From NCBI GenBank assembly GCA_963662155.1, contig OY759261.1:3536227-3600226 (forward strand): a stretch of 64,000 nt of DNA, in the 5' to 3' direction. The stretch is from Lamellibrachia columna (lineage: Eukaryota; Annelida; Polychaeta; Sabellida; Siboglinidae). Shown one piece after another: positions 36,216 through 49,454 of this stretch (its first letter is position 1; every line of letters starts with the position of its first letter). The notes beneath the pieces are model-generated. The model was not told where the DNA came from. It searched no databases and saw only the letters and a program-made list of their open reading frames with translations. The position numbers and the translations under genes are program-made.

Positions 36216-37158
36216 CCATTTTGAAATTCAAAGTGGATGTTATTTATAGTCGTAATATTGTTTACGTATATGTTGTTATAAATATGGGTATCACCATAAC
36301 AACTAACTTAAGGGGAGATATGACAGCTGGATAGAATATTTTTATTGTAGCCCCTTTAAAACATTGCAACACTTAGAAAGTAACGGATATTTAATCATAA
36401 GACTTTCACAGTCATAACTGGCTTGATTAACTCTAGAACTCCCAAAAAAATTCCAACATTGTGAATATTTTTCTTCTGAATTTTCAAAGTGATGATATTC
36501 TAAATGTAACATTTGTTGACAAATTTTTATTCACTGCCCCCAAGATATTGCACAAAACCAAACAAATTTTAGAAATTTTTTGGGTGAATAAGCAGTTGAA
36601 CACAACAATTCAAACCAGATGACCACATCATTTCAAATTACAGAGTGTTCTACTTTCTCGTTGCCTAAATGTAATTTCTTGTAAATGACCATCAAAGATG
36701 ATGGCATTGATTACATGGTAGATGCAAGCTTTATCTATGAATAAAACTAATTTAGAGGTATGTCATTGTTATAACAGTGAACTTTATTGATAGTAAACTT
36801 ACAAAGTTATTGGAATACGGAGGAAACACATTTTGAGTATTTTTGTTCTTCAAAAAACATTCTAGCTGCCGTATCTCCCCTTAATTCACAACAACAACCA
36901 CAACATATGTATAAAACTATTCCATAACAAGTTTACTCTGCCAATGCCACTGGCTATCTTTGATTTTGTACCTTAACATATGCCACCCTATTTATTAAAA
37001 TTTTTACAACCAATACATATACAAAATAAAGTGAAAGTTTACTTTTAATAATAAATTTACATGGATATTACACAATGGCTTACACTAATTAGAAATGGTC
37101 TGTTTTGACACGGTTGAATGACAGTTGTGTTTTACGTTTCCTTATATTTCTGTTTCAG
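36216..37158. other. Intron sequence
   Basis: AT-rich, no repeat or domain recognised. The words GATATGACAGCTGG (36318) and GCTGCCGTATCTCCCCTTAA (36864) may be ends of an unidentified element but are too weak to call. It ends in the acceptor TTCTGTTTCAG. Confidence 0.45.
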
Positions 37159-37291
37159 AAGCATACTGATGCACCAATGTCAGTGTCAAGTTCGGTGACG
37201 ACAACGTCTGGTCAAGCAACAACAACGTCCGGTCCAACTAAGACAATGTCAGGTCTGCAACAATGTCAGGTCAAGCGTCTTAGGAATAACA
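37159..37291 (+). CDS. Exon: Ser/Thr-rich linker, possibly ending in CR1-derived sequence
   Basis: Acceptor TTTCTGTTTCAG in phase 0, matching the previous exon. It encodes SVSSSVTTTSGQATTTSG and more, a short TTSG-type repeat that could be O-glycosylated or a flexible tether. Two donors are possible: CAG|GTCAAG after 37266 (phase 0) and AACA|GTAAGT after 37291 (phase 1). The second fits the phase of the microexon at 46747 and the ZU5 exon. Sequence from about 37279 is recognisably CR1-derived, so that donor would be an exonised transposon site. Confidence 0.55.
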
Positions 37292-37790
37292 GTAAGTGCT
37301 GATATGCAAGTTTCATTGCAGTATGGTATTGCAGCTTCAAAGATTAATCAAGTTCTTGGGCTGATTAGGAGAAATATAACACACGCACGCATGCACGCAC
37401 GCACGCACGCACGCACGCAAAAGGAAAACAGTTAATTATACCTCTGTATAAAGCAATAGACCTAATTTAGAATACTGCATACAAGCATAAGAAAGGACAT
37501 GTAAGAAGGATATAGATAGTAGAGACAAGGAGGTTAATAGGAGATTAGATTGAAGATTTTAAGATATCAAATGGGTGTGAAAATATCGATAGAAATATTT
37601 TTTTATTCAAGAAAGACAGTAGAACAAGAGGACATGGGTTAACATTAGTAAAGAATCAGTGTAGACTGGACATTAGGAAGTACTCGTTCTTACACAGGAC
37701 AATCAGTGAATGGAACAAATCATCTACAGATTGTGTAACTGCTTGCAGCAAGAATATGGTTAAAAACAAGGTTGACACATATCTCGGGGT
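37279..37790 (+). mobile_element. Old CR1-like fragment F
   Basis: Decayed copy of CR1 ORF2 C-terminal coding sequence: CTTAGGAATAACAGTAAGTG matches the LGVTISAD segment, followed by QYGIAASKINQVLGLIRRNI, an inserted (ACGC)n run at 37383-37419, then pieces of the YKAI, LEYC, RRL and RKYSF regions ending at NKVDTYL (37787). The 30-bp array starts directly at its end. Confidence 0.85.
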
Positions 37791-40700
37791 CAGATGCTAT
37801 GACACCATCTACTGATGGGTCAGACGCTACAACACCATCTACTGATGGGTCAGAAGCTACAACACCATCTACTGATGGGTCAGACGCTACAACACCATCT
37901 ACTGATGGGTCAGAAGCTACAACACCATCTACTGATGGGTCAGACGCTACAACACCATCTACTGATGGGTCAGACGCTACGACACCATCTACTGATGGGT
38001 CAGATGCTACAACACCATCAACTAATGGGTCAGATGCTACAACACCATCTACTGATGGATCACATGCTACAACACCATCAACTGATGGGTCAGATGCTAC
38101 AACACCTTCTACTGATGGGTCAGACGCTACAACACCATCTACTGATGGGTCAGACGCTACAACACCATCTACTGATAGGCCACACGCTACGACACCATCT
38201 ACTGATGAGTCAGACGCTACGACACCATCTACTGATGGGTCAGACGCTACGACACCATCTACTGATGAGTCAGACGCTACGACACCATCTACTGATGGGT
38301 CAGACGCTACGACATCATCTACTGATGGGTCAGACGCTACGACACCACCTACTAATGGGTCAGACGCTACAACACCATCTACTGATGGGTCAGGTGCTAC
38401 AACACCACTACTGATGGGTCAGATGCTACAACACCATCTACTGATGGGTCAGATGCTACAACACCATCATCTAATGGGTCAGATGCTACAACACCATCTA
38501 CTGATGGGTCAGGTGCTACAACACCATCTACTGATGGGTCAGATGCTACAACACCTTCTACTGATGGGTCAGACGCTACAACACCATCAACTGATGGGTC
38601 AGATGCTACAACACCATCTACTGATGGGTCAGACGCTACAACACCATCTACTGAGAGGTCAGACGCTACAACACCATCTACTGATGGGTCAGATGCTACA
38701 ACACCAACTACTGATGGGTCAGATGCTACAACACCAACTACGGCTGGGTCAGATGCTACCACACCATGTACTGATGGGTCAGATGCTACAATACCATCTA
38801 CTGATGGGTCAGACACTACAACACCATCTACTGATGGGTCAGACGCTACGACACCATCTACTGATGGGTCAGACGCTACGACACCATCTACTGATGGGTC
38901 AGACGCTACGACACCATCTACTGATGGGTCAGGTGCTACAACACCACTACTGATGGGTCAGATGCTACAACACCATCTACTGATGGGTCAGATGCTACAA
39001 CACCATCATCTAATGGGTCAGATGCTACAACACCATCTACTGATGGGTCAGGTGCTACAACACCATAAACTGATGGGTCAGATGCTACACCTTCTACTGA
39101 TGGGTCAGATGCTACAACACCATCAACTGATGGGTCAGATGCTACAACACCATCTACTGATGGGTCAGATGCTACAACACCATCTACTGAGAGGTCAGAT
39201 GCTACAACACCATCTACTGATGGGTCAGATGCTACAACACCAACTACTGATGGGTCAGACGCTATAACACCATCTTCGGCTGGGTCAGATGCTACCACAC
39301 CATGTACTGATGGGTCAGACGCTACGACACCATCTACTGATGGGTCAGACGCTACGACACCATCTACTGCTGGGTCAGACGCTACGACACCATCTACTGA
39401 TGGATCAGACGCTACGACACCATCTACTAATGGGTCAGACGCTACACCACTATCTACTGATGGGTCAGATGCTACGACACCATCTACTGATGGGTCAGAT
39501 GCTACAACACCATCAACTAATGGGTCAGATGCTACAACACCATCTACTGATGGGTCAGGTGCCACAACACCATCTGCTGATGGGTCAGACGCTACAACAC
39601 CAACTACTGATGGGTCAGACGCTACAACACCAACTACTGATGGGTCAGATGCTACAACACCAACTACTGATGGGTCAGACCCTACAACACCATCTACGGC
39701 TGGGTCAGACGCTACGACACCATCTACTGATGGGACAGGTGCTACAACACCACTACTGATGGGTCAGATGCTACAACACCATCTACTGATGGGTCAGATG
39801 CTACAACACCATCATCTAATGGGTCAGATGCTACAACACCATAAACTGATGGGTCAGATGCTACAACACCTTCTACTGATGGGTCAGACGCTACAACACC
39901 ATCAACTGATGGGTCAGATGCTACAACACCATCTACTGATGGGTCAGATGCTACAACACCATCTACTGAGAGGTCAGACGCTACAACACCATCTACTGAG
40001 AGGTCAGATGCTACAACACCATCTACTGATGGGTCAGATGCTACAACACCAACTACTGATGGGTCAGACGCTACAACACCATCTACGGCTGGGTCAGATG
40101 CTACCACACCATGTACTGATGGGTCAGATGCTACAATACCATCTACTGATGGGTCAGACGCTACGACACCATCTACTGATGGGTCATACGCTACGACACC
40201 ATCTACTGATGTGTCAGACGCTACGACACCATCTACTGATGGGTCAGACGCTATGACACCATCTACTGATGGATCAGATGCTACGACACCATCTACTAAT
40301 GGGTCAGACGCTACACCACTATCTACTGATGGGTCAGATGCTACAACACCATCTACTAATGGGTCAGATGCTACAACACCATCAACTAATGGGTCAGATG
40401 CTACAACACTATCTACTGATGGGTCAGGTGCCACAACACTATCTACTGATGGGTCAGACGCTACAACACCAACTACTGATGGGTCAGATGCTACAACACC
40501 AACTACTGATGGGTCAGATGCTACAACACCATCTACTGATGGGTCAGATGCTACAACACCATCATCTAATGGGTCAGATGCTACAACACCATCTACTGAT
40601 GGGTCAGGTGCTACAACACCATAAACTGATGGGTCAGATGCTACAACACCTTCTACTGATGGGTCAGACGCTACAACACCATCAACTGATGGGTCAGATG

Positions 40701-43700
40701 CTACAACACCATCTACTGATGGGTCAGATGCTACAACACCATCTACTGAGAGGTCAGACGCTATAACACCATCTACTGATGGGTCAGATGTTACAACACC
40801 AACTACTGATGGGTCAGACGCTACAACACCATCTACGGCTGGGTCAGATGCTGCCACACCATGTACTGATGGGTCAGACGCTACAACACCATCTACTGAT
40901 GGGTCATACGCTACGACACCATCTACTGATGTGTCAGACGCTACGACACCATCTACTGATGGGTCAGACGCTATGACACCATCTACTGATGGATCAGATG
41001 CTACGACACCATCTACTAATGGGTCAGACGCTACACCACTATCTACTGATGGGTCAGATGCTACGACACCATCTACTGATGGGTCAGATGCTACAACACC
41101 ATCTACTAATGGGTCAGATGCTACAACACCATCAACTAATGGGTCAGATGCTACAACACTATCTACTGATGGGTCAGGTGCCACAACACTATCTACTGAT
41201 GGGTCAGACGCTACAACACCAACTACTGATGGGTCAGATGCTACAACACCAACTACTGATGGGTCAGACGCTACAACACCATCTATGGCTGGGTCAGATG
41301 CTACCACACCATGTACTGATGGGTCAGATGCTACAACACCATCTACTGATGGGTCAGACGCTACAACACCATCTACTGATGGGTCAGACGCTACAACACC
41401 ATCTACTGGTGGGTCAGACGCTACGACACCATCTACTGATGGGTCAGACGCTACGACACCATCTACTGATGGATCAGACGCTATGACACCATCTACTAAT
41501 GGGTCAGACGCTACACCACTATCTACTGATTGGTCAGATGCTACAACACCATCTACTGATGGGTCAGATGCTACAACACCATCAACTAATGGGTCAGATG
41601 CTACAACACCATCTACTGATGGGTCAGGTGCCACAACACCATCAACTGATGGGTCAGATGCTACAACACCATCTACTGATGGGTCAGATGCTACAGCACA
41701 ATCTTCTGATGGGTCAGACGCTACAACACCATCTACTGATGGGTCAGACCCTACAACACCATCTACTGATGGGTCAGACGCTACGACACCATCTACTGAT
41801 GGGTCAGACGCTACGACACCATCTACTGATGAGTCAGACGCTACGACACCATCTACTGATGGGTCAGACGCTACGACATCATCTACTGATGGGTCAGACG
41901 CTACGACACCACCTACTAATGGGTCAGACGCTACAACACCATCTACTGATGGGTCAGGTGCTACAACACCACTACTGATGGGTCAGATGCTACAACACCA
42001 TCTACTGATGGGTCAGATGCTACAACACCATCATCTAATGGGTCAGATGCTACAACACCATCTACTGATGGGTCAGGTGCTACAACACCATCTACTGATG
42101 GGTCAGATGCTACAACACCTTCTACTGATGGGTCAGACGCTACAACACCATCAACTGATGGGTCAGATGCTACAACACCATCTACTGATGGGTCAGACGC
42201 TACAACACCATCTACTGAGAGGTCAGACGCTACAACACCATCTACTGATGGGTCAGATGCTACAACACCAACTACTGATGGGTCAGATGCTACAACACCA
42301 ACTACGGCTGGGTCAGATGCTACCACACCATGTACTGATGGGTCAGATGCTACAATACCATCTACTGATGGGTCAGACACTACAACACCATCTACTGATG
42401 GGTCAGACGCTACGACACCATCTACTGATGGGTCAGACGCTACGACACCATCTACTGATGGGTCAGACGCTACGACACCATCTACTGATGGGTCAGGTGC
42501 TACAACACCACTACTGATGGGTCAGATGCTACAACACCATCTACTGATGGGTCAGATGCTACAACACCATCATCTAATGGGTCAGATGCTACAACACCAT
42601 CTACTGATGGGTCAGGTGCTACAACACCATAAACTGATGGGTCAGATGCTACACCTTCTACTGATGGGTCAGATGCTACAACACCATCAACTGATGGGTC
42701 AGATGCTACAACACCATCTACTGATGGGTCAGATGCTACAACACCATCTACTGAGAGGTCAGATGCTACAACACCATCTACTGATGGGTCAGATGCTACA
42801 ACACCAACTACTGATGGGTCAGACGCTATAACACCATCTTCGGCTGGGTCAGATGCTACCACACCATGTACTGATGGGTCAGACGCTACGACACCATCTA
42901 CTGATGGGTCAGACGCTACGACACCATCTACTGCTGGGTCAGACGCTACGACACCATCTACTGATGGATCAGACGCTACGACACCATCTACTAATGGGTC
43001 AGACGCTACACCACTATCTACTGATGGGTCAGATGCTACGACACCATCTACTGATGGGTCAGATGCTACAACACCATCAACTAATGGGTCAGATGCTACA
43101 ACACCATCTACTGATGGGTCAGGTGCCACAACACCATCTGCTGATGGGTCAGACGCTACAACACCAACTACTGATGGGTCAGACGCTACAACACCAACTA
43201 CTGATGGGTCAGATGCTACAACACCAACTACTGATGGGTCAGACCCTACAACACCATCTACGGCTGGGTCAGACGCTATGACACCATCTACTGATGGGAC
43301 AGGTGCTACAACACCACTACTGATGGGTCAGATGCTACAACACCATCTACTGATGGGTCAGATGCTACAACACCATCATCTAATGGGTCAGATGCTACAA
43401 CACCATAAACTGATGGGTCAGATGCTACAACACCTTCTACTGATGGGTCAGACGCTACAACACCATCAACTGATGGGTCAGATGCTACAACACCATCTAC
43501 TGATGGGTCAGATGCTACAACACCATCTACTGAGAGGTCAGACGCTACAACACCATCTACTGAGAGGTCAGATGCTACAACACCATCTACTGATGGGTCA
43601 GATGCTACAACACCAACTACTGATGGGTCAGACGCTACAACACCATCTACGGCTGGGTCAGATGCTACCACACCATGTACTGATGGGTCAGATGCTACAA

Positions 43701-46408
43701 TACCATCTACTGATGGGTCAGACGCTACGACACCATCTACTGATGGGTCATACGCTACGACACCATCTACTGATGTGTCAGACGCTACGACACCATCTAC
43801 TGATGGGTCAGACGCTATGACACCATCTACTGATGGATCAGATGCTACGACACCATCTACTAATGGGTCAGACGCTACACCACTATCTACTGATGGGTCA
43901 GATGCTACAACACCATCTACTAATGGGTCAGATGCTACAACACCATCAACTAATGGGTCAGATGCTACAACACTATCTACTGATGGGTCAGGTGCCACAA
44001 CACTATCTACTGATGGGTCAGACGCTACAACACCAACTACTGATGGGTCAGATGCTACAACACCAACTACTGATGGGTCAGATGCTACAACACCATCTAC
44101 TGATGGGTCAGATGCTACAACACCATCATCTAATGGGTCAGATGCTACAACACCATCTACTGATGGGTCAGGTGCTACAACACCATAAACTGATGGGTCA
44201 GATGCTACAACACCTTCTACTGATGGGTCAGACGCTACAACACCATCAACTGATGGGTCAGATGCTACAACACCATCTACTGATGGGTCAGATGCTACAA
44301 CACCATCTACTGAGAGGTCAGACGCTATAACACCATCTACTGATGGGTCAGATGTTACAACACCAACTACTGATGGGTCAGACGCTACAACACCATCTAC
44401 GGCTGGGTCAGATGCTGCCACACCATGTACTGATGGGTCAGACGCTACAACACCATCTACTGATGGGTCATACGCTACGACACCATCTACTGATGTGTCA
44501 GACGCTACGACACCATCTACTGATGGGTCAGACGCTATGACACCATCTACTGATGGATCAGATGCTACGACACCATCTACTAATGGGTCAGACGCTACAC
44601 CACTATCTACTGATGGGTCAGATGCTACGACACCATCTACTGATGGGTCAGATGCTACAACACCATCTACTAATGGGTCAGATGCTACAACACCATCAAC
44701 TAATGGGTCAGATGCTACAACACTATCTACTGATGGGTCAGGTGCCACAACACTATCTACTGATGGGTCAGACGCTACAACACCAACTACTGATGGGTCA
44801 GATGCTACAACACCAACTACTGATGGGTCAGACGCTACAACACCATCTATGGCTGGGTCAGATGCTACCACACCATGTACTGATGGGTCAGATGCTACAA
44901 CACCATCTACTGATGGGTCAGACGCTACAACACCATCTACTGATGGGTCAGACGCTACAACACCATCTACTGGTGGGTCAGACGCTACGACACCATCTAC
45001 TGATGGGTCAGACGCTACGACACCATCTACTGATGGATCAGACGCTATGACACCATCTACTAATGGGTCAGACGCTACACCACTATCTACTGATTGGTCA
45101 GATGCTACAACACCATCTACTGATGGGTCAGATGCTACAACACCATCAACTAATGGGTCAGATGCTACAACACCATCTACTGATGGGTCAGGTGCCACAA
45201 CACCATCAACTGATGGGTCAGATGCTACAACACCATCTACTGATGGGTCAGATGCTACAGCACCATCTTCTGATGGGTCAGACGCTACAACACCATCTAC
45301 TGATGGGTCAGACCCTACAACACCATCTACTGATGGGTCAGACGCTACGACACCATCTACTGATGGGTCAGACGCTACGACACCATCTACTGATGAATCA
45401 GACGCTACGACACCATCTACTGATGGGTCAGATGCTACGACACCATCTACTGATGAGTCAGACGCTACGACACCATCTACTGATGGGTCAGACGCTACGA
45501 CATCATCTACTGATGGGTCAGACGCTACGACATCACCTACTAATGGGTCAGATGCTACAACACCATCTACTCATGGGTCAGGTGCTACAACACCACTACT
45601 GATGGGTCAGATGCTACAACACCATCTACTGATGGGTCAGATGCTACAACACCATCATCTAATGGGTCAGATGCTACAACACCATCTACTGATGGGTCAG
45701 GTGCTACAACACCATAAACTGATGGGTCAGATGCTACAACACCTTCTACTGATGGGTCAGATGCTACAACACCATCAACTGATGGGTCAGATGCTACAAC
45801 ACCATCTACTGATGGGTCAGATGCTACAACACCATCTACTGATGGGTCAGACGCTACAACACCATCTACTGATGGGTCAGATGCTACGACACTATCTACT
45901 GATGGGTCAGACGCTACAACACCAACTACTGATGGGTCAGACGCTACAACACCAACTACTGATGGGTCAGACGCTACAACACCATCTACGGCTGGGTCAG
46001 ATGCTACCACACCATGTACTGATGGGTCAGATGCTACAATACCATCTACTGATGGGTCAGACGCTACGACACCATCTACTGATGGGTCAGACGCTACACC
46101 ACCATCTACTGATGGGTCAGATGCTACAACACCATCTACTGATGGGTCAGATGCTACAACATCATCTACTGATGGGTCAGATGCTACAACACCATCTACT
46201 GATGGGTCAGATGCTACAACACCATCAACTGATGGGTCAGATGATACAACACCATCTACTGATGGGTCAGATGATACAACACCATCTACTGATGGGTCAG
46301 ACGCTGCAACACCATCTACTGATAGGTCAGACGCTACAACAACAACTACTGATGGGTCAGATGCTACAGCACCATCTACTAATGGGTCTGATGCTACGAC
46401 ACCATCTA
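37790..46408. repeat. 30-bp minisatellite array, about 287 units
   Basis: Each unit carries ACTGATGGGTCAGAYGCTAC and RACACCATCT. The plus strand can read TPSTDGSDAT and, in other frames, LLMGQTLQHH; the minus strand reads VVASDPSVDG. Because the period is 30, long frames stay open on both strands (up to 648 codons plus, 630 minus). Single-base losses (ACACCACTACTG at 38403, 38942, 39751, 41965 and others) shift the frame repeatedly, so no single frame spans the array. I read it as non-coding in its present form, within the intron between 37291 and 46747. Confidence 0.93.
38221..45348. repeat. 3564-bp higher-order tandem duplication in the 30-bp array
   Basis: Copy 1 (38221-41784) and copy 2 (41785-45348) match position for position with an offset of 3564, including shared single-base losses and rare variants (for example CCATAAACTG at 39063 and 42627). 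Few differences are visible, such as 39715 C versus 43279 T and 41692 A versus 45256 C. A partial third copy continues to about 46390 with a 60-bp shift. A 720-bp sub-period is visible within each copy (40211 versus 40931). Confidence 0.9.
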
Positions 46409-46579
46409 TATATATATATATATAAATATATCAGTGTGTAACTCTCTTTCTACTATTTCAGGATGATCATCTTGGGGTTCAAACGTTGTAATACCAACTG
46501 ATCCAGCAGTTGATAGCATTGTAGTGTCTGACCCATCAGTAAGATGATCATCCTGAAATAGTAGAAAGAGAGTTACACA

Positions 46580-46631
<52 letters not shown>

Positions 46632-46643
46632 TATGTGTATGTG

Positions 46644-46687
<44 letters not shown>

Positions 46688-46690
46688 ATA
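46409..46690. repeat. TA-rich microsatellite flanking an inverted repeat
   Basis: Short (TA)n at 46408-46425 and a longer (TA)n/(TG)n tract at 46582-46690 enclose the inverted repeat at 46426-46588. Confidence 0.9.
46426..46588. repeat. Perfect 48-bp-arm inverted repeat with inverted satellite loop
   Basis: Arms 46426-46473 and 46541-46588 are exact reverse complements. The 67-bp loop (46474-46540) holds about two diverged 30-bp satellite units in the opposite orientation to the array. Each arm contains CTCTCTTTCTACTATTTCAG, a convincing splice acceptor, pointing inward on both strands. Confidence 0.95.
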
Positions 46691-46746
46691 TTAGTGTTAA
46701 AACAGATATTTTCCTAACATACAAAACATGTTATATTTTGTTTCAG

Positions 46747-46782
46747 AGCAAGTCCAATGCGGTCATGAGGATGAATCCAGAG
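46747..46782 (+). CDS. Candidate 36-nt microexon
   Basis: Bounded by TTTGTTTCAG and CCAGAG|GTATGA. In the phase required by the ZU5 exon it reads QVQCGHEDESR with split codons at each end, and its length keeps the phase. Support is limited to splice sites and phase agreement. Confidence 0.45.
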
Positions 46783-47089
46783 GTATGACAGTATATCTGA
46801 CGTTTTGTCATGTGTGACGTTAACAAATAACACAATTTGTGTACCTTGTTTTCGTTCAGCTGGACAAAGACTTCTCCTAATTAATGTCTTTTTAAATGGT
46901 ATTTAGTTCATATCCCAATGTTATTACACCTTCATTTTTTTTATCACCATCTTGAATCCTGTCATCTTCCTCTACTCCATACATTGGCTGATATTTTATG
47001 TTTTGTGTAATATTTTTATAAAAATGGTTCTTCCTAAATTGGGTGGCGGCCACAGCACAGATGTTACAGCATCTTTCTCATATTTTCCC
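46783..47089. other. Intron sequence sharing a block with the window end
   Basis: Positions 46797-46878 resemble 63922-64000 (shared TTTTGTCATGTGTGAC, ACAAATAACACAAT and GTACCTTGTTTTC). No other feature seen. Confidence 0.6.
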
Positions 47090-47490
47090 TCATGATCGCT
47101 TGTTGCATTCTCTCTCACTCTCTGCTTTCCATATCTGCCTTTTCTAGATATATCTTCACACAGTCCTTCCATCTTAGTGTTGGTCTTCGCCTTCTTCCAC
47201 CCTTTGACTTTACCCTACTGTCTGTGGCAGTATGTTTCATCACTCTGTACATGATCTGTCCATTGCAATCTGTTCCCAACTATCTTACCTTCTCAGGTGC
47301 TTCTGCATTCCAGTCTCTTCTCGCAATTCACCTCCTCCTTCTGTCATATCCCATTTCACAATAGTGTCTCCAAGCCCTCTTGTTTTCAGCTGCCTGTATT
47401 CCCAACCCATACACACGCTGGTAGCTCTCAGGCTTCCATCACTTTTCCACTGTTTCTTCAACCTCCTATGCCACATGATGCCTTTCACTT
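47090..47490 (-). pseudogene. LINE reverse-transcriptase C-terminal fragment
   Basis: On the minus strand, with several stops, LREETGMQKHLRR, a DSWEQIAMDRSC segment and GRRRRPTLRWKDCVKIYLEK appear in the order of an RTE-like LINE tail (LR-x-x-x-G, W-GHV region, GRP-x-x-RW-x-D). Only the 3' coding end is present. Confidence 0.55.
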
Positions 47491-47883
47491 TCTTTCATGC
47501 TACAGCTTGTACTTCCACCCTCTTGGCTGGCTGGCTGTGCATATTACTGGTATATAGCATGAAGACTCCAAATTTAAGACTCTGTCAACAATTTTGTCAC
47601 GCAACGAAGCTAATGCCAATACAGTCATCAAATGGAGTGCACAACAGTATTTGTCAACTTTGTTCAAGAATAGAACAATTCTGTCATATAAATATTGTTC
47701 CTTTTTAAAAAGAATCATTTCACTACCACCCTTCTTCCATATATATTCACATAAAAGTCATAAAATAAACTGATTGTAAAGTGTTAGTGCCTATTTTTCA
47801 CAATCATTAAATCAAAAGAAAGGAAGAAATATCACCTGCTAGAATGCTTACATGATCCTAACAGATACTGTCTGCTGTTGCAG

Positions 47884-48178
47884 TGTTGAATGACCGTCAG
47901 TACTGGAACTTTTGTGTTGGTCCAGAAGGTTGCTGCATTCATGTGAGAAATATCTCGCTGACAATTCCAAAGGGTGCTCTTGAAAAAGAGCGCACAATTT
48001 CAATAGCCTTCAGTTACAATGCTTCAGACCGGTCTAAGTTGCCATATAACCAACTCTTGGTTGGGCCAGTGGTTCATTGCCTGCCGCATGATATGTCCTT
48101 CAAACGGCCCGTCACACTGTCATTTTACCATGACCTACAAGCAGCGCAGGAATCATCGAAGATGCTGGTGTTGTGCAG
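47884..48178 (+). CDS. Exon: ZU5 domain, main part
   Basis: Acceptor CTGTTGCAG and donor TGCAG|GTATGT, entering after one base of a codon and leaving two. It encodes VGPEGCCIHVRNISLTIPKG, ALEKERTISIAF, LLVGPVVHCLPHDMSFKRPV and TLSFYHDL. These match the ZU5 pattern: G-G-x-hydrophobic-x-x-x-x-x-x-L-x-IP-x-GA, then L-hydrophobic-x-P-V-V-x-C-x-P-x-x-x-x-F-x-KPV-x-L-x-hydrophobic-x-H. ZU5 domains are protein-interaction modules in UNC5 receptors, ankyrins and the PIDD death-domain protein. The preceding intron holds the microexon and a LINE tail. Confidence 0.92.
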
Positions 48179-49454
48179 GTATGTGCTTGCATGTTTAGTT
48201 AATTTATCTATCAGAGGAAAATTAATTTAGTTATTCTAAATGTGTACATAGTTGTTGATAATACCATGATTTCTGCCATAATTAGAAGAAGCAAAACTCA
48301 CTATGACATCTGTAGGATTACAGATTTTTACAATAGGTTAAAGCGAAACAAATTTCATGGTTTTTGGCCAATGCACCTGTAAGAGTTGCTAAAACATTAC
48401 CATTTGTAACTACAGTTAATAATATCACATCAGTGGTTTACTAGGAAAACCTTGTTGAAAGCACAACATCTTAATTTCATGGGCCGTGCCATACTGTTAA
48501 ATAACCCTATGTCATAAGTGTGGTATTCGCTCGCCAAATGAATATATATTCATATACGCCTAATTCCTAGGATATGGCCATGTCAATTGTGTCCAAACTC
48601 AACTGATGTAACATAGTTTGGCCTTTGTTTACTAAACTAGTCCTCTTTCTGGCAAAATAACATGTTTGTTTCAGACTTTGCATTGGTTCTGTGTATGCTG
48701 TCCTCCCTTAATACGTCACTTGTAGTCTAGGTTAGCCTGATTTCATAGAACCATGCATGTGCTTATCGGTTGCACTAATTAACATGTCAGCCCTCGATCA
48801 TTCGGAGAAATGACCAGAATTTCCCACTTTTAGAACACATTCTGAGTAAACCACTGGCATGATATTCTTGATTTTAGTTGCACGTGGTTAGTTTTTATTA
48901 TCTCTTAGGTGCATAGCCCCAAAACCATGGCTTTTGCTCCGCTTTAAGTTTTCTATGTAAAGTATTGTTTCTTAATTAACGTCTACTTGGGAATTCTCTG
49001 TCTGTTGATCTATTTATTTAATATTTATTTTGATTAGGGCTAAAGTCAATGACTGGAAATGGGGTCAGTAAGTATGTTTGATGCAGAAGAAGGGACATTC
49101 TGTATATGAACCAAATAAATCCACATCAAATACTGCAAACAATCACTACATCCCAGCCTAACTTAATGTGGGGCATTTTTCATCAATTGGTAGCATCAGT
49201 CTAGTTGTCATTATGATGTAAATTGGACACACAACACGTACAACTGTGTTACGCTATTCACATTGGAATGGTTCTAAAAATAGTACGTACAACATCTATG
49301 ATGACACAGTTGGTTCATTTCAAATTCACTGCCACTTTCAGTATATACCAAGATTGATATCCAAAGCAGCAACTTTACTGATAATCCATCCATGTTTTGT
49401 TTAGACATGGTACACCCTTGACTAATATCTGTAAATTTTCATATTTGTAATATA
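48179..49454. other. Intron sequence
   Basis: No repeat, domain or exon recognised in about 1.3 kb. Confidence 0.5.

Noticed and set aside
39742..45198. Two 630-codon minus-strand open frames and plus frames up to 648 codons in the 30-bp array
   Set aside because: The period is a multiple of three, so all frames tend to stay open; single-base losses shift the plus frame repeatedly, and no splice or start context supports expression.
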